This document shows positions 34,467 through 42,690 of a stretch of DNA of 64,000 nucleotides, piece after piece. The DNA comes from Labrenzia sp. 011. GTDB lineage: Bacteria; Pseudomonadota; Alphaproteobacteria; Rhizobiales; Stappiaceae. Each line of letters starts with the position of its first letter. The stretch's first letter is position 1. The notes below the pieces were generated by a model. The model saw nothing but the letters and a program-made list of their open reading frames with translations. It was not told the origin of the DNA and did no database searches. Where the stretch lies: the NCBI RefSeq assembly GCF_003075075.1, contig NZ_QCYM01000017.1:30769-94768 (forward strand), written 5' to 3'. A program made the position numbers and the translations under genes.

Positions 34467-35318
34467 TCAGGTATCGGGCGAGATGACCTGCTGGTCAATC
34501 AGAAGAACAGAGCCGAAGGCGACGGCGAGCAGGACGACGGCCGGCCGCTCCAGGCGGCCGGAGAGTTCGGCAAGCGTTTCGGCATCCCGGATGTCGACGC
34601 TCTTCACATCAGCCGCCGGGGCGCTGGCCAGTTCGTCGCGGATGGCGGCGTCCAGAGCGGCGATATCGGCTCCGGCTTTTGCCAGCTCCTGCGCCCTGGC
34701 AAGGGCCCGGCTGAGGACACCCGCCTGCGCGCGATGCTCCGCGCTCAGGCGCACGTTGCGCGACGACATGGCCAGACCGTCCGCCTCGCGCACGGTCGGA
34801 TGGCCGACAATCTCCAGCGGCATGTCGAGATCGCGGACCATCTGGCGGATCACGGCCAGCTGCTGGTAGTCCTTCTCGCCGAAGACGGCAAAGTCCGGCG
34901 TGACGATGTTGAAAAGCTTGGTGACGACCGTGGCGACACCGCGAAAATGGCCGGGCCGCAGGGCGCCCTGCAGGATGGCCGACAGGCCCGGTACCTCCAC
35001 GAAAGTATCGCCGCCGGCGCCGTACATTTCCGCGACGCCCGGCATGAACACCGCATCGACGCCCTCGGCCTGCAGCAGCGCCAGGTCGCGGGCCTCGTCG
35101 CGCGGGTAGGTCTCAAGGTCCTCGTTGGGGCCGAACTGGGTCGGATTGACAAAGATGCTCGCCACCACCCGCTCCGCCTTGTCGCGGGCCAGACGCACGA
35201 GACCGAGGTGGCCCTCATGCAGATATCCCATGGTCGGCACCAGAGCGACCGTAGCGCCCTCGCGCCGCCACGCGCACACGGCGCTGCGCATCTCCGCCTT
35301 TGTGCGGCAGATCTTCAT
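34467..35318 (-). CDS. panC: Pantothenate synthetase PanC
   Basis: A 283-residue class-I-synthetase fold with VPTMGYLHEGHLGLVRLA (HxGH ATP motif), FVNPTQFGPNEDLETYPRD, VFGEKDYQQLAVIRQMV and the KMSKS-like LAMSSRNVRLS. It joins pantoate and beta-alanine using ATP. The start is ATG 35318 with GGGAGGAAAG directly upstream; longer upstream frames are rejected. It forms a panC-panB operon. Confidence 0.96.
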   Translation of the reverse strand: MKICRTKAEMRSAVCAWRREGATVALVPTMGYLHEGHLGLVRLARDKAERVVASIFVNPTQFGPNEDLETYPRDEARDLALLQAEGVDAVFMPGVAEMYGAGGDTFVEVPGLSAILQGALRPGHFRGVATVVTKLFNIVTPDFAVFGEKDYQQLAVIRQMVRDLDMPLEIVGHPTVREADGLAMSSRNVRLSAEHRAQAGVLSRALARAQELAKAGADIAALDAAIRDELASAPAADVKSVDIRDAETLAELSGRLERPAVVLLAVAFGSVLLIDQQVISPDT

Positions 35319-35532
35319 TCTTTCCTCCCGCGGCCGGGTTCTCGTCAGACCGGTCTTTTCGCGGGCGCAGCATAATGAGGGGAACGGGGAAGGTCTAGAG
35401 GGGAGGTGGGGCAGGTCAGAAGCACGCTTGTAAATCATCACCTAATTTGGCTGATTTAACTTTGATTTGATCTGCCGTTTCGGAAATCCGTGAAACTTGC
35501 AGAGAATTCAAGTTCCCGGCCGCTTTCGCCCC

Positions 35533-37149
35533 CTAAAACGCCCCATCATACGCCCGCCGCTCAATCCGGCAGGCCAGCAGCGTGAACCCGTCACGATCCA
35601 GCGCCGCTTCGGCTTCCGTTTTCAGGTCCGCCGCGTTCTCGATCCATACCCCGTGGCCGCCATAGGCCCTGGCGACCGCCGGGAAATCGGTCTCGCCGAA
35701 ATCGACGCCGACGTTGGGGCGCTGGCTGGAGCGTTGCTTGAGTTCGATGAGGGAGAGGCTGGTGTCGACCAGCACGCAGATGATCACCGGGATGTTCAGG
35801 TCGCGCAGGGTGGAGAGTTCGCCGAGGCACATTTCCAAGCCCGCGTCGCCGACGAAGGCAATGACCGGAGAGCGGCCCTCGACCAGCCGGTGGCCCATGG
35901 CCAGCGGCACGGCGCAGCCCATGGTGCACAGCGCCGAGGACTGCAGCATGCCGCGCGGGTTTGGGCAGCGCCAGATCTGGCTGGCGAGAATGCGGTGGGC
36001 GCCGCTGTCGGCGGTGGCGACCGTCTCAGTGGGCAATGTGTCGCGCAGGGTGTGGAAGATCGTTCCCGGGCCCCAGCCGGAGGGCTCCGGCGCGAAGGCC
36101 TTGTCCAGATCCGCCCTGATCCGGGCCGGTTCCCCGTCCGGCCATGACGGCCTGTCCGCGGCCCTCGCCTTGCTCAAATGCTCGAGGGCCGGAGCGACGG
36201 CACTGCGCAGGGTGGCCGCGGCGCTGTGCATGCCGTGGGTGCGTAGCACCGGGGTCACGTCGATCACCGGGGCATCAGCCGCCCAGGGGCCGCGCCAGTT
36301 GATGCGCATTTCGATGGGGTCGTAGCCCAGAAGCAGAATGCAGTCGCTGCGGTTGATCAGCGGCAGCAGATGACCGTCCGCTTTCGGAGACAGTCCGGCG
36401 CCGCCCAGCGCCAGGGAATCGGTCTCGTCCAGAAGGCCCTTGCCCTTGTAGCTGGTGACCAGCGGCACGCGGAATTTCCGACAGAAATCAGAGACGGCGG
36501 CGGAGGCGTTTTCATTCACCGCGTCGACACCGGCAATGGCGATCGGCCGTTCGGCCCTGGCGAAGAGGTCCAGCGCGGTTTCCAGGTCCGGCCCGGCGGC
36601 CGGGGCCGGCGCGGCAGGGCGGGCGCGGAAGCTCTCCGACCAGGCCTCCTCCGTTTCCGTTTCGGCGACCGCGATGGGCACGTCGATATGCACCGGGCCC
36701 GGCTGGCCGTCGAGGGCGACGGCCAGCGCCTTTTCCATCATGACGTCGAGCGCGCCCGTGCGGGCGGAAAAGCTGGCCTTGACGATGGGGCGCAGGAGCT
36801 GCTGGTGGTCGAACACCTGATGGGTGTAGCTCTCGGCTTCCGCCTGGTCGACGCAGCCGGTCAGGAAGATCAACGGCACACGGTCTTGCCAGGCATTGGC
36901 GACCACATTGACGGCATTGGCCGCGCCGGGGCCGAGGGTCGCCAGCAGCACGCCGGGCGCACCGTCCGCATGCCAGCCGCCCTCGGCCATGAAGCCGCCG
37001 GCGTTCTCGTGTTTCACCAGTACGAATTCGAGACCGGCCTGATCGAGCGCCTGCATGAGCGCCAGAACCTCGCCGCCGGGAATGCCGAAGGCATGGCGGC
37101 AGCCGGCCGCATGGAGCTTGCCCGCGATGATGTCGGCGCCAGTGGTCAT
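35533..37149 (-). CDS. Thiamine diphosphate-dependent enzyme (acetolactate synthase-like large subunit fold)
   Basis: A 538-residue ThDP enzyme with three domains. The N-terminal pyrimidine-binding domain has the catalytic Glu in VKHENAGGFMAEGG and ATLGPGAANAVNVVANAW. A central domain spans about 185-320. The C-terminal diphosphate domain has FVGDAGLEMCLGELSTLRDLNIPVIICVLVD. The metal motif is altered: GDG becomes GDA and the usual Asn is Asp. Its ATG overlaps the stop of a CaiB/BaiF CoA-transferase gene, a pairing reminiscent of formyl-CoA transferase with oxalyl-CoA decarboxylase, but I cannot confirm that activity. A genuine acetolactate synthase is less likely without a small subunit. Confidence 0.8.
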   Translation of the reverse strand: MTTGADIIAGKLHAAGCRHAFGIPGGEVLALMQALDQAGLEFVLVKHENAGGFMAEGGWHADGAPGVLLATLGPGAANAVNVVANAWQDRVPLIFLTGCVDQAEAESYTHQVFDHQQLLRPIVKASFSARTGALDVMMEKALAVALDGQPGPVHIDVPIAVAETETEEAWSESFRARPAAPAPAAGPDLETALDLFARAERPIAIAGVDAVNENASAAVSDFCRKFRVPLVTSYKGKGLLDETDSLALGGAGLSPKADGHLLPLINRSDCILLLGYDPIEMRINWRGPWAADAPVIDVTPVLRTHGMHSAAATLRSAVAPALEHLSKARAADRPSWPDGEPARIRADLDKAFAPEPSGWGPGTIFHTLRDTLPTETVATADSGAHRILASQIWRCPNPRGMLQSSALCTMGCAVPLAMGHRLVEGRSPVIAFVGDAGLEMCLGELSTLRDLNIPVIICVLVDTSLSLIELKQRSSQRPNVGVDFGETDFPAVARAYGGHGVWIENAADLKTEAEAALDRDGFTLLACRIERRAYDGAF

Positions 37150-38426
37150 TTGTCCGCGTTTCCTTGTTGCCCGGCGGTGGTGCCGAGATCGATGATGCCG
37201 TTTTCGGCGAGCGCGGCAAGCGCCGCCTCGTCCAGTCCGAGGTGACGGGTGAGGACGTTTGCCGTGTCCGCCCCCAGAACCGGCGGCGCGCTCCGGTAGG
37301 TGACCGGTGTCTTCTCAAGATTGATCGGCGAGCCGATCAGGTCCACTTCGCCGCCGAGAGGATGCGGCAGGGTGATGCGCATCTGCCGCGCAAGCACCTG
37401 CGGATTGGCGAAGACCTGCGCAAGGTCGTTCACCGGCCCGCAGGGCACGCCCGCCGGCTCCAGCAGGGCAATCCACTCCGCCGCCTGCTTTTCGATGGTC
37501 AGGCGGCGGATCAGCGGAACGAGCTGCTTGCGGTTGCGCACCCGGTCGGCGTTGCGGGCATAGAGCGGATCGGAGGCCAGTTCGGGCGCGCCGGCGATTG
37601 CGCAGAATTTTTCAAATTGCGCGTCGTTACCCACGGCCAGTATGAAGGACCTGTCGGCGGCCGGAAAGGTCTCATAGGGCACGATCGCCGGATGGCCGTT
37701 GCCGAGCCGGCCGGGCACCTCGCCCGACACCAGATAGGCGACGCCCTGGTTGATCAGCCAGGAAACCTGGGCATCCAGCAGCGAGATGTCGATATACTGG
37801 CCTTCGCCGGTGGCGTTGCGGTGATTGAGCGCGGCGAGGATGGAGACGGCCGCATACATGCCGCACATGACATCGGCGATGCCGGTGCCGCATTTGGTTT
37901 CGGTGCCACCCTCCTCGTCCGGGAAGCCGGTCAGGGACATGATGCCGCCCATGCCCTGGATGAGGAAATCATAGCCGGCGCGCCGGGCGTAGGGGCCGGT
38001 CTGGCCGAAGCCGGAAATCGAGCAGTAGATCAGCTTCGGATTGCGCGCCTTCAGCGTGTCGTAGTCCAGTCCGCGGCGCTTCAGGTCGCCGACCTTGAAA
38101 TTCTCGACCAGGATATCCGCTCTCGCGGCGAGATCGGCGATCAGCTTCTGGCCGTCCGCGCTGGCCAGATCGACGGCGACGGAGGCCTTGTTGCGGTTGG
38201 AGGACAGGTAATAGGCGCTTTCGCCCGTGTCCCTGCCCTGCCCGTCCTTCAGGAACGGCGGTCCCCAGCCACGGGTGTCGTCACCGCGCCCGGGCCGTTC
38301 GATCTTGATGACCTCGGCTCCGAGGTCCCCCAGGATCTGGGTGCAGGTCGGCCCGGCCAGAATGCGCGACAGATCGAGGACGACGAGACCGGACAGGGCG
38401 CCAGGCGTGGGGGAAGACTGGGACAA
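37146..38426 (-). CDS. CaiB/BaiF family CoA-transferase (class III)
   Basis: The 426-residue protein has the family start VVLDLSRILAGPTCTQILGDLGAEVIKIERPGRGDDTRGWGPPF and GFGQTGPYARRAGYD. QYIDISLLDAQ follows, whose Asp is the expected covalent catalytic residue. Such enzymes move CoA between carboxylic acids. The stop overlaps the start of the ThDP enzyme (ATGA at 37146-37149), so the pair is translationally coupled. The acyl group is unknown; an oxalate- or formyl-CoA-type route is only one possibility. Confidence 0.87.
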   Translation of the reverse strand: MSQSSPTPGALSGLVVLDLSRILAGPTCTQILGDLGAEVIKIERPGRGDDTRGWGPPFLKDGQGRDTGESAYYLSSNRNKASVAVDLASADGQKLIADLAARADILVENFKVGDLKRRGLDYDTLKARNPKLIYCSISGFGQTGPYARRAGYDFLIQGMGGIMSLTGFPDEEGGTETKCGTGIADVMCGMYAAVSILAALNHRNATGEGQYIDISLLDAQVSWLINQGVAYLVSGEVPGRLGNGHPAIVPYETFPAADRSFILAVGNDAQFEKFCAIAGAPELASDPLYARNADRVRNRKQLVPLIRRLTIEKQAAEWIALLEPAGVPCGPVNDLAQVFANPQVLARQMRITLPHPLGGEVDLIGSPINLEKTPVTYRSAPPVLGADTANVLTRHLGLDEAALAALAENGIIDLGTTAGQQGNADK

Positions 38427-38566
38427 GGGTCACCTTGGATCGCGGGTTCAGGAACGTTCTGGAAAAGGCCACACGGCAGCCACCCGCGTCAACTGCGCTC
38501 GCTCACGGGTCACAACACACCGGCTCACTTTCGTGTCAATGCAAGCGGGTGCAGCATCGCCCCGGC

Positions 38567-38638
38567 GCCGTCCCGGCCTTGAGCCGGGACCTTCGAGTTT
38601 CCGGGTAGAAGGAGGCCCCGACTCAAGGCCGGGACGGC
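38567..38638. repeat. 72-bp inverted repeat with 17-bp perfect arms
   Basis: Arms GCCGTCCCGGCCTTGAG (38567-38583) and the exact complement (38622-38638) enclose 38 bp. The arms contain the GTCCCGG..CCGGGAC core that recurs in dispersed intergenic repeats. No transposase is linked. REP/BIME-like DNA or a small non-autonomous element are the options. Confidence 0.7.
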
Positions 38639-38773
38639 ACGGAGGGTGTGGGTGCGCGGCGGATGTAACGGCGGGCAGGATGTGTCGCCGCAATGGGTGT
38701 GGTTGCGCCAAAGCTGCCTCGCGTCAGAGGAAGCGGGTGCCGTGAATTCTTTCCTGCCGATATTATCCCCACG

Positions 38774-38928
38774 GCGGTCATCCCCGCCTCCGAGCGGGGA
38801 TCCAATCCACTTTTCCGGGTATTGCAGCGTGTTTGAGTCCTGAGGCGCGGCAATCGTGTTCCCGGTTTCGGCCTCTCTGGAAACGATTGGATCCCCGGTC
38901 GCGCTCCGCTTGCCGGGGATGACCGCTG
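38774..38928. repeat. Inverted pair of the CATCCCCG/CGGGGATGAC repeat family
   Basis: The left copy at about 38774-38810 (GCGGTCATCCCCG, then GGGGATCCAATCCA) and the right copy at about 38884-38928 (GATTGGATCCCCGGTCGCG, then GCCGGGGATGACCGC) face each other. They carry the same core and flanks as the arrays at 31-33 kb and 59-60 kb. This is a single BIME-like unit. Confidence 0.75.
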
Positions 38929-39023
38929 GGGGGTAGCGGACGCAGTAGCTTCCAACGGGGGTTTAGGACACTTCTTTAGCGCGGGTTCAGGACGCTTCTA
39001 TCTCCGCATTCCAGCTCACGAAC

Positions 39024-39902
39024 TCACCCCTTCGCCCAGCCTTTCATCTCGGCGAGATGTTCCCAGGCCCGTTTGATCCACGCCGCCTGGACGCTGTGGC
39101 CGCCGTCGTGGAGGCAGAGTTCCAGGAAGCCGGTTTCCGGTTGCCAGCGCTCGCATTCCAGACTGCCTTCGGTCAGGATCTGCGGCTCGGTGCCGGCAAG
39201 GCCGCTCTGGCGGCGCCAGACCTCGAAGCTCTCGAACACATCGCCCTGTTTCCACTTTCCGCCCCCCAGCCAGCGCCCTTCCAGGGGCACCACCGTGTCG
39301 GTCGTGCCGTGGACGTGGAACAGATAGGGCGGCGCGGTCCGGCAATCGTGCGGCAGCGGCTCCCAGAATGCGCCCGCTATGGGGGCAAATCCGGCGAAGC
39401 GGCCGGAATCGTCGCAGGCCAGATACCAGGTCATGAAGCCGCCCGAGGAAAAGCCGGACAGCAGCGTGCGCTGCCGGTCGATGCCGAAGCGGGCGGCAAG
39501 ATCCTCCAGCACCGCGTCGAAGAAGGTGGCTTCGTCGCGCAGGTTGCGCGGGGAGGTGGGAAAGGACCAGGTCCCGTTGATGCCCTGGACAGCCACGAAG
39601 GCCACACCCAGGTCGTCCGCCATGCGCCGGAACCCCTTGTTGCGCACCGCGTTCAGGGCCTTGCCGCGATGGCCATGGAGATAAAGGATGGCGCCCAGCG
39701 GGTCGCCGCTGGCGCGGATCTCCTGCAGGTTCTGCGGCAGGTGGATGTAATAGTCCCCGTTCTCCAGCTCGCAGGGGATTTCCCCGCCGCAGGGTCCGGT
39801 TTCCGCCGCCTGTGCGGCAGACCCGAAGAGGCCCGCCACCAGAAAGGCCGCGCAGGCGATGGGATGAAGAGATTTCAAAAACACGACCGGCTCCCGCAGC
39901 AT
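39024..39902 (-). CDS. Secreted alpha/beta-hydrolase, PHB depolymerase/feruloyl esterase (LpqC) family
   Basis: This 292-residue protein has a signal peptide ending GSAAQA. The esterase layout follows: AILYLHGHRGKALN near the oxyanion hole, the nucleophile elbow LLSGFSSGGFMTWYLA (GxSxG), HVHGTTDTVVPLEG (acid/Asp region) and catalytic His in CLHDGGHSVQAAW. It probably hydrolyses a polyester or esterified carbohydrate outside the cytoplasm. Start ATG 39902 has GGAG eight bases upstream. It is a single gene. Confidence 0.85.
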   Translation of the reverse strand: MLREPVVFLKSLHPIACAAFLVAGLFGSAAQAAETGPCGGEIPCELENGDYYIHLPQNLQEIRASGDPLGAILYLHGHRGKALNAVRNKGFRRMADDLGVAFVAVQGINGTWSFPTSPRNLRDEATFFDAVLEDLAARFGIDRQRTLLSGFSSGGFMTWYLACDDSGRFAGFAPIAGAFWEPLPHDCRTAPPYLFHVHGTTDTVVPLEGRWLGGGKWKQGDVFESFEVWRRQSGLAGTEPQILTEGSLECERWQPETGFLELCLHDGGHSVQAAWIKRAWEHLAEMKGWAKG

Positions 39903-40040
39903 CTGGATTTCTCCACTCCGATGCGCTGTATGCGGCACGGAGCATGTCCTGCGACATAGCGCCAGAAAATGCTGCCGCGCCAGCCATTGCACGGACGCTT
40001 GCGTTCACAAGTCGGAGAGTGGCCGGAGCGCCCTGGCGAT

Positions 40041-40826
40041 TCAGTCCCAGGTGCCCTCGGTCGGAATGTTGAGGGTCCGGCCGCAGTGCTTGCAGTGGAC
40101 CGCATCCGGGTCATGCCGGCTGAGGCCGCAATCCGGGCAGGGCGCGTATACCTTCGCCGGGCGGAAAATCGTCTGCACGAGGCGCAGGAAGAGGGCCACG
40201 CCGAATATCATGATCAGGACGGTCATCAGACGGCCGACGCTGTCGGTCATGGTGATGTCGCCGAAGCCGGTGGTGGTCAGGGTTGTGACCGTGAAATAGA
40301 GCGCATCGAGATAATTGTTGATATTCGGATTGCGGTCGTCCTCCACCACGAAGACAAGGGCCGTGACCACGAAGATGAACACGCCGAGGTTGACCGCCGA
40401 CTGGGAGATTTCCTCGTTCTTGCGGAACCAGCTCGACGCGGAGCGCAGCTCCTTCAGCAGGTGATAGGACCGCATCAGCCGCAGCATGCGGACAACGCGC
40501 AGGAAGGCGAAATTCTCGAAGAAGGCCGGGGCGACCAGGGACATGATCACCACCACATCCGCGAAGGAGGTGAAGCTGACGATATAGCGCCCCGGCCTTG
40601 GCGCGACGATCAGCCGGGCCAGAAAGTCCAGAACGAGCACCACGGCGATGGAATAATCCAGACCGTGCTGAAGCCGATAGGGATCGAGGACCGAGGAGAC
40701 GATGAAATAGCCGATGGTGATCAGGTCGAAAGCCAGCAGCCCGTAGCGGAAGATCTGCGCCGTGGTGGAATGGCCGTAGTAGAGTTGGCGCAGAAAGGTT
40801 CTCAAACCGGATAGTGCTTCCGCCAT
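40041..40826 (-). CDS. Voltage-gated-type potassium channel with C-terminal zinc ribbon
   Basis: A 261-residue six-helix channel. S1-S3 span residues 25-100, and S4 carries Arg at 110, 113, 116 and 119 (FLRVVRMLRLMRS). The pore helix and filter TTLTTTGFGD end at residue 190, and S6 lies at 199-217. After the membrane domain a short tail holds two CxxC pairs (CPDC at 230-233, CKHC at 245-248), a zinc ribbon not usual in this family. The GFGD filter fits potassium selectivity. It is divergent from an SDR gene. Metal or redox gating through the ribbon is inference. Confidence 0.85.
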   Translation of the reverse strand: MAEALSGLRTFLRQLYYGHSTTAQIFRYGLLAFDLITIGYFIVSSVLDPYRLQHGLDYSIAVVLVLDFLARLIVAPRPGRYIVSFTSFADVVVIMSLVAPAFFENFAFLRVVRMLRLMRSYHLLKELRSASSWFRKNEEISQSAVNLGVFIFVVTALVFVVEDDRNPNINNYLDALYFTVTTLTTTGFGDITMTDSVGRLMTVLIMIFGVALFLRLVQTIFRPAKVYAPCPDCGLSRHDPDAVHCKHCGRTLNIPTEGTWD

Positions 40827-41036
40827 CGGCGCCGCCCCCCTGATGCAATTTTATTTCCTGCCGGCAGCGGACAAGAGGCGGGAGCAAAAGTCAATCTGCC
40901 CGTTGCGCCGCGCGCCGGGGCTTTGGTGCACAATCCGCATGCGCTTCCTGAAAACGGGCTGTTTATTCCGGCGGCCGACCGCACTAATGTTCCGCCACAC
41001 GCAACGCTGGCCTCGGGCCGAAAACAGGAAGGTTAC

Positions 41037-41798
41037 ATGGTCGATCTGACGGGACAAGCCGCACTGGTTACCGGTGCAAGCCGCGGAATTGGCGAGGCCG
41101 CCGCGCGCAGCCTTGCAAAATACGGCGCGAAGGTGGTTCTGGCCGCCCGCTCCGGCGGTGACATAGACCGGATCGCCCGGGAGATCGGCGCGAGCGGCGG
41201 AGAAGCCATCGCCGTCGAATGCGACGTGGCGGACTACGCGGCGGTGGACGAGGCGGTCCGCTCGTGTGTGGATGCCTTCGGCGGCATCGACATTCTGGTG
41301 AACAATGCCGGCGTGATCGAGCCGATCAGCCGGATCGAAACATCCGATCCTGCTGCCTGGGACAAGGTCATCGACATCAACGTGAAGGGCGTCTACCACG
41401 GCATCCGCGCCGCCGTCCCGCATATGCTGAAAAAGGGCTCGGGCACCATCGTCAACATCAGTTCCGGTGCGGCCGCCGGTGCGCTGGAAGGCTGGAGCCA
41501 CTATTGCTCGTCGAAGGCAGCGGCCCTGTCGCTGACGCGCTGCGCGGACAAGGAATTCGCCGACAGGGGCCTGCGCGTGGTCGGGCTCAGCCCCGGAACG
41601 GTTGCCACCCGGATGCAGGTGGACATCAAGGCCTCCGGCATCAATCCGGTCAGTCAGCTCAATCCGTCCGTGCATATTCCCCCGGAGTGGGTGGGGGAAA
41701 CCATCTGCTGGCTGTGCACAGACGCGGGCGACACCTATCGCGGTGTGGACTGTTCCCTGCGCGACGAGGATGTCCGCAAGGCGGTCGGGCTCGTCTGA
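41037..41798 (+). CDS. SDR family oxidoreductase
   Basis: A 253-residue classical SDR with VTGASRGIGEAAARSLAKYG, NNAGVIEP, catalytic Ser in IVNISSGAA and Y-x-x-x-K in SHYCSSKAAAL, plus GLSPGTVATRMQ. It reduces or oxidises a small alcohol/ketone with NAD(P). The usual final VDGG motif is replaced by YRGVDCSLRDEDVRKAVG, so the C-terminus is somewhat atypical. Start ATG 41037 has AGGAAGG upstream. The hairpin after it serves the opposite strand better. Confidence 0.87.
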   Translation: MVDLTGQAALVTGASRGIGEAAARSLAKYGAKVVLAARSGGDIDRIAREIGASGGEAIAVECDVADYAAVDEAVRSCVDAFGGIDILVNNAGVIEPISRIETSDPAAWDKVIDINVKGVYHGIRAAVPHMLKKGSGTIVNISSGAAAGALEGWSHYCSSKAAALSLTRCADKEFADRGLRVVGLSPGTVATRMQVDIKASGINPVSQLNPSVHIPPEWVGETICWLCTDAGDTYRGVDCSLRDEDVRKAVGLV

Positions 41799-41816
41799 GC
41801 GCTTCCGGAATCAAAA

Positions 41817-41837
41817 GAGGGCCGCAATGCGGCCCTC
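41817..41837 (-). terminator. Intrinsic terminator for the 31-codon mini-gene
   Basis: A perfect 9-bp stem GAGGGCCGC/GCGGCCCTC with a three-base loop is followed on the minus strand by TTTTGATT. It lies 30 bp after the stop of the small minus-strand ORF. On the plus strand the T-run is absent, so it is better suited to the minus-strand transcript than to the SDR gene. Confidence 0.75.
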
Positions 41838-41867
41838 CCATGAGATCGACGTGACACAAGGTCCGGA

Positions 41868-41963
41868 TCAGATCCCGACGCAACCGATCGATGCCAGAGG
41901 CTGCTCCCGCATCGTTCCATTCCGCCCAGACACATGGGCCACGTTCGGATACTCATTAGACAT
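41868..41963 (-). CDS. 31-residue peptide gene (unrecognised)
   Basis: ATG 41963 is preceded by AAAGGAGGTG at ideal spacing, the best Shine-Dalgarno in this part of the window. The frame encodes 31 residues: it starts MSNEYPNVAHV, has a polar middle with Arg, Asn, Thr, Met, Arg and Glu, and ends PLASIGCVGI with a single Cys. A T-tailed hairpin follows 30 bp after the stop. No export signal or membrane helix is seen. It may be a stand-alone transcript or lie at the 3' end of the DUF302 transcript, which stops 112 bp upstream. The C-terminal hydrophobic Cys segment recalls precursor peptides of modified products, but no maturase gene is nearby. Function unknown. Confidence 0.6.
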   Translation of the reverse strand: MSNEYPNVAHVSGRNGTMREQPLASIGCVGI

Positions 41964-42075
41964 GGGCACACCTCCTTTCAGTTGTTGATGACCTGAATAA
42001 TGTGAGGTGCTTCCAGCGCTTTAACAAGCCCAAAATCTGGCCGCCCTGCCTTTCAAACGCGCACACTCCGTCCTG

Positions 42076-42555
42076 CTACTGCGCGGAGACGGCCTTTTGC
42101 GCGATTTTCAGGAAGACGGCATCCAGCTCCGCAGCCAGGTCGGCGAGAGGCTGACCGCCCTCCTCCATATAGGGCGCGAACACCAGACCCGCCGTTTTCC
42201 AGGACAGAGTCGCGGTGCCGCCGCTGTCCTGGGTCACATAGAAGCGGATCGGCGCCTCGATGCCGGCGGCAACCGAGGCCTCCAGCATGCGCACCGCATA
42301 GTCGTTGCGATAGACGCCGATGACCCGGTTGCCCGGGATCGTCAGGCCGCGCCCCTTGGCACCGGCCGAAGCGCTGGCCTGGGTCACCACGGCCATGCCC
42401 TCCGCCTTCACGGCGTCCTGCAGTTTTTCCACCAGCTCGTCATAGGCCAGGGATGTGGGCATCACCTGCCACCCCTCCCGGGGCGCGATACTGTCCGCCC
42501 GGGCCAGCCCGGTGGTCAGCGTCAGAATGAATATGAAACAGCTCAACAAGCGCAT
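42076..42555 (-). CDS. DUF302 domain protein, exported
   Basis: A 159-residue protein with a signal peptide (ending TGLARA). A DUF302 domain follows: SLAYDELVEKLQDAVKAEGMAVVTQASASAGAKGRG, then NRVIGVYRNDYAVRMLEASVAAGIEAPIRFYV. DUF302 proteins have a compact alpha/beta fold and no settled activity. Start ATG 42555 follows GGGAG. It lies 135 bp after the YeeE-type transporter gene on the same strand and upstream of the mini-gene. Confidence 0.85.
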   Translation of the reverse strand: MRLLSCFIFILTLTTGLARADSIAPREGWQVMPTSLAYDELVEKLQDAVKAEGMAVVTQASASAGAKGRGLTIPGNRVIGVYRNDYAVRMLEASVAAGIEAPIRFYVTQDSGGTATLSWKTAGLVFAPYMEEGGQPLADLAAELDAVFLKIAQKAVSAQ

Positions 42556-42690
42556 TGTCGTATCTCCCGCATTTTCTTGTTCCGTTTGCACCGACCTTAA
42601 CGGCCCTTCGCTCACAGGCATCTCACAATGCAGTGTTGTGCGGCTCCGGTGACAATCCGGACGATGTGAGGCGGCCTGAACCGCTCCCGC

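Larger units (their letters stand above)
38427..39023. other. Gene-free spacer with two REP-like inverted-repeat elements
   Basis: Nothing gene-like is supported. The spacer holds a 72-bp dyad element (38567-38638) and an inverted pair of the TCATCCCCG/CGGGGATGAC family (38774-38928). It lies upstream of the CoA-transferase gene and downstream of the convergently placed esterase gene. Confidence 0.6.

Noticed and set aside
35533..37149. Genuine acetolactate synthase (ilvB)
   Set aside because: There is no adjacent small subunit gene, the diphosphate motif is altered, and it is coupled to a CoA-transferase.
41037..41798. SDR as a mycofactocin-dependent enzyme paired with the nearby 31-residue peptide
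   Set aside because: The peptide lacks the MftA sequence, no mft maturase genes are present, and the SDR lacks the features I associate with that subgroup; proximity alone is not enough.
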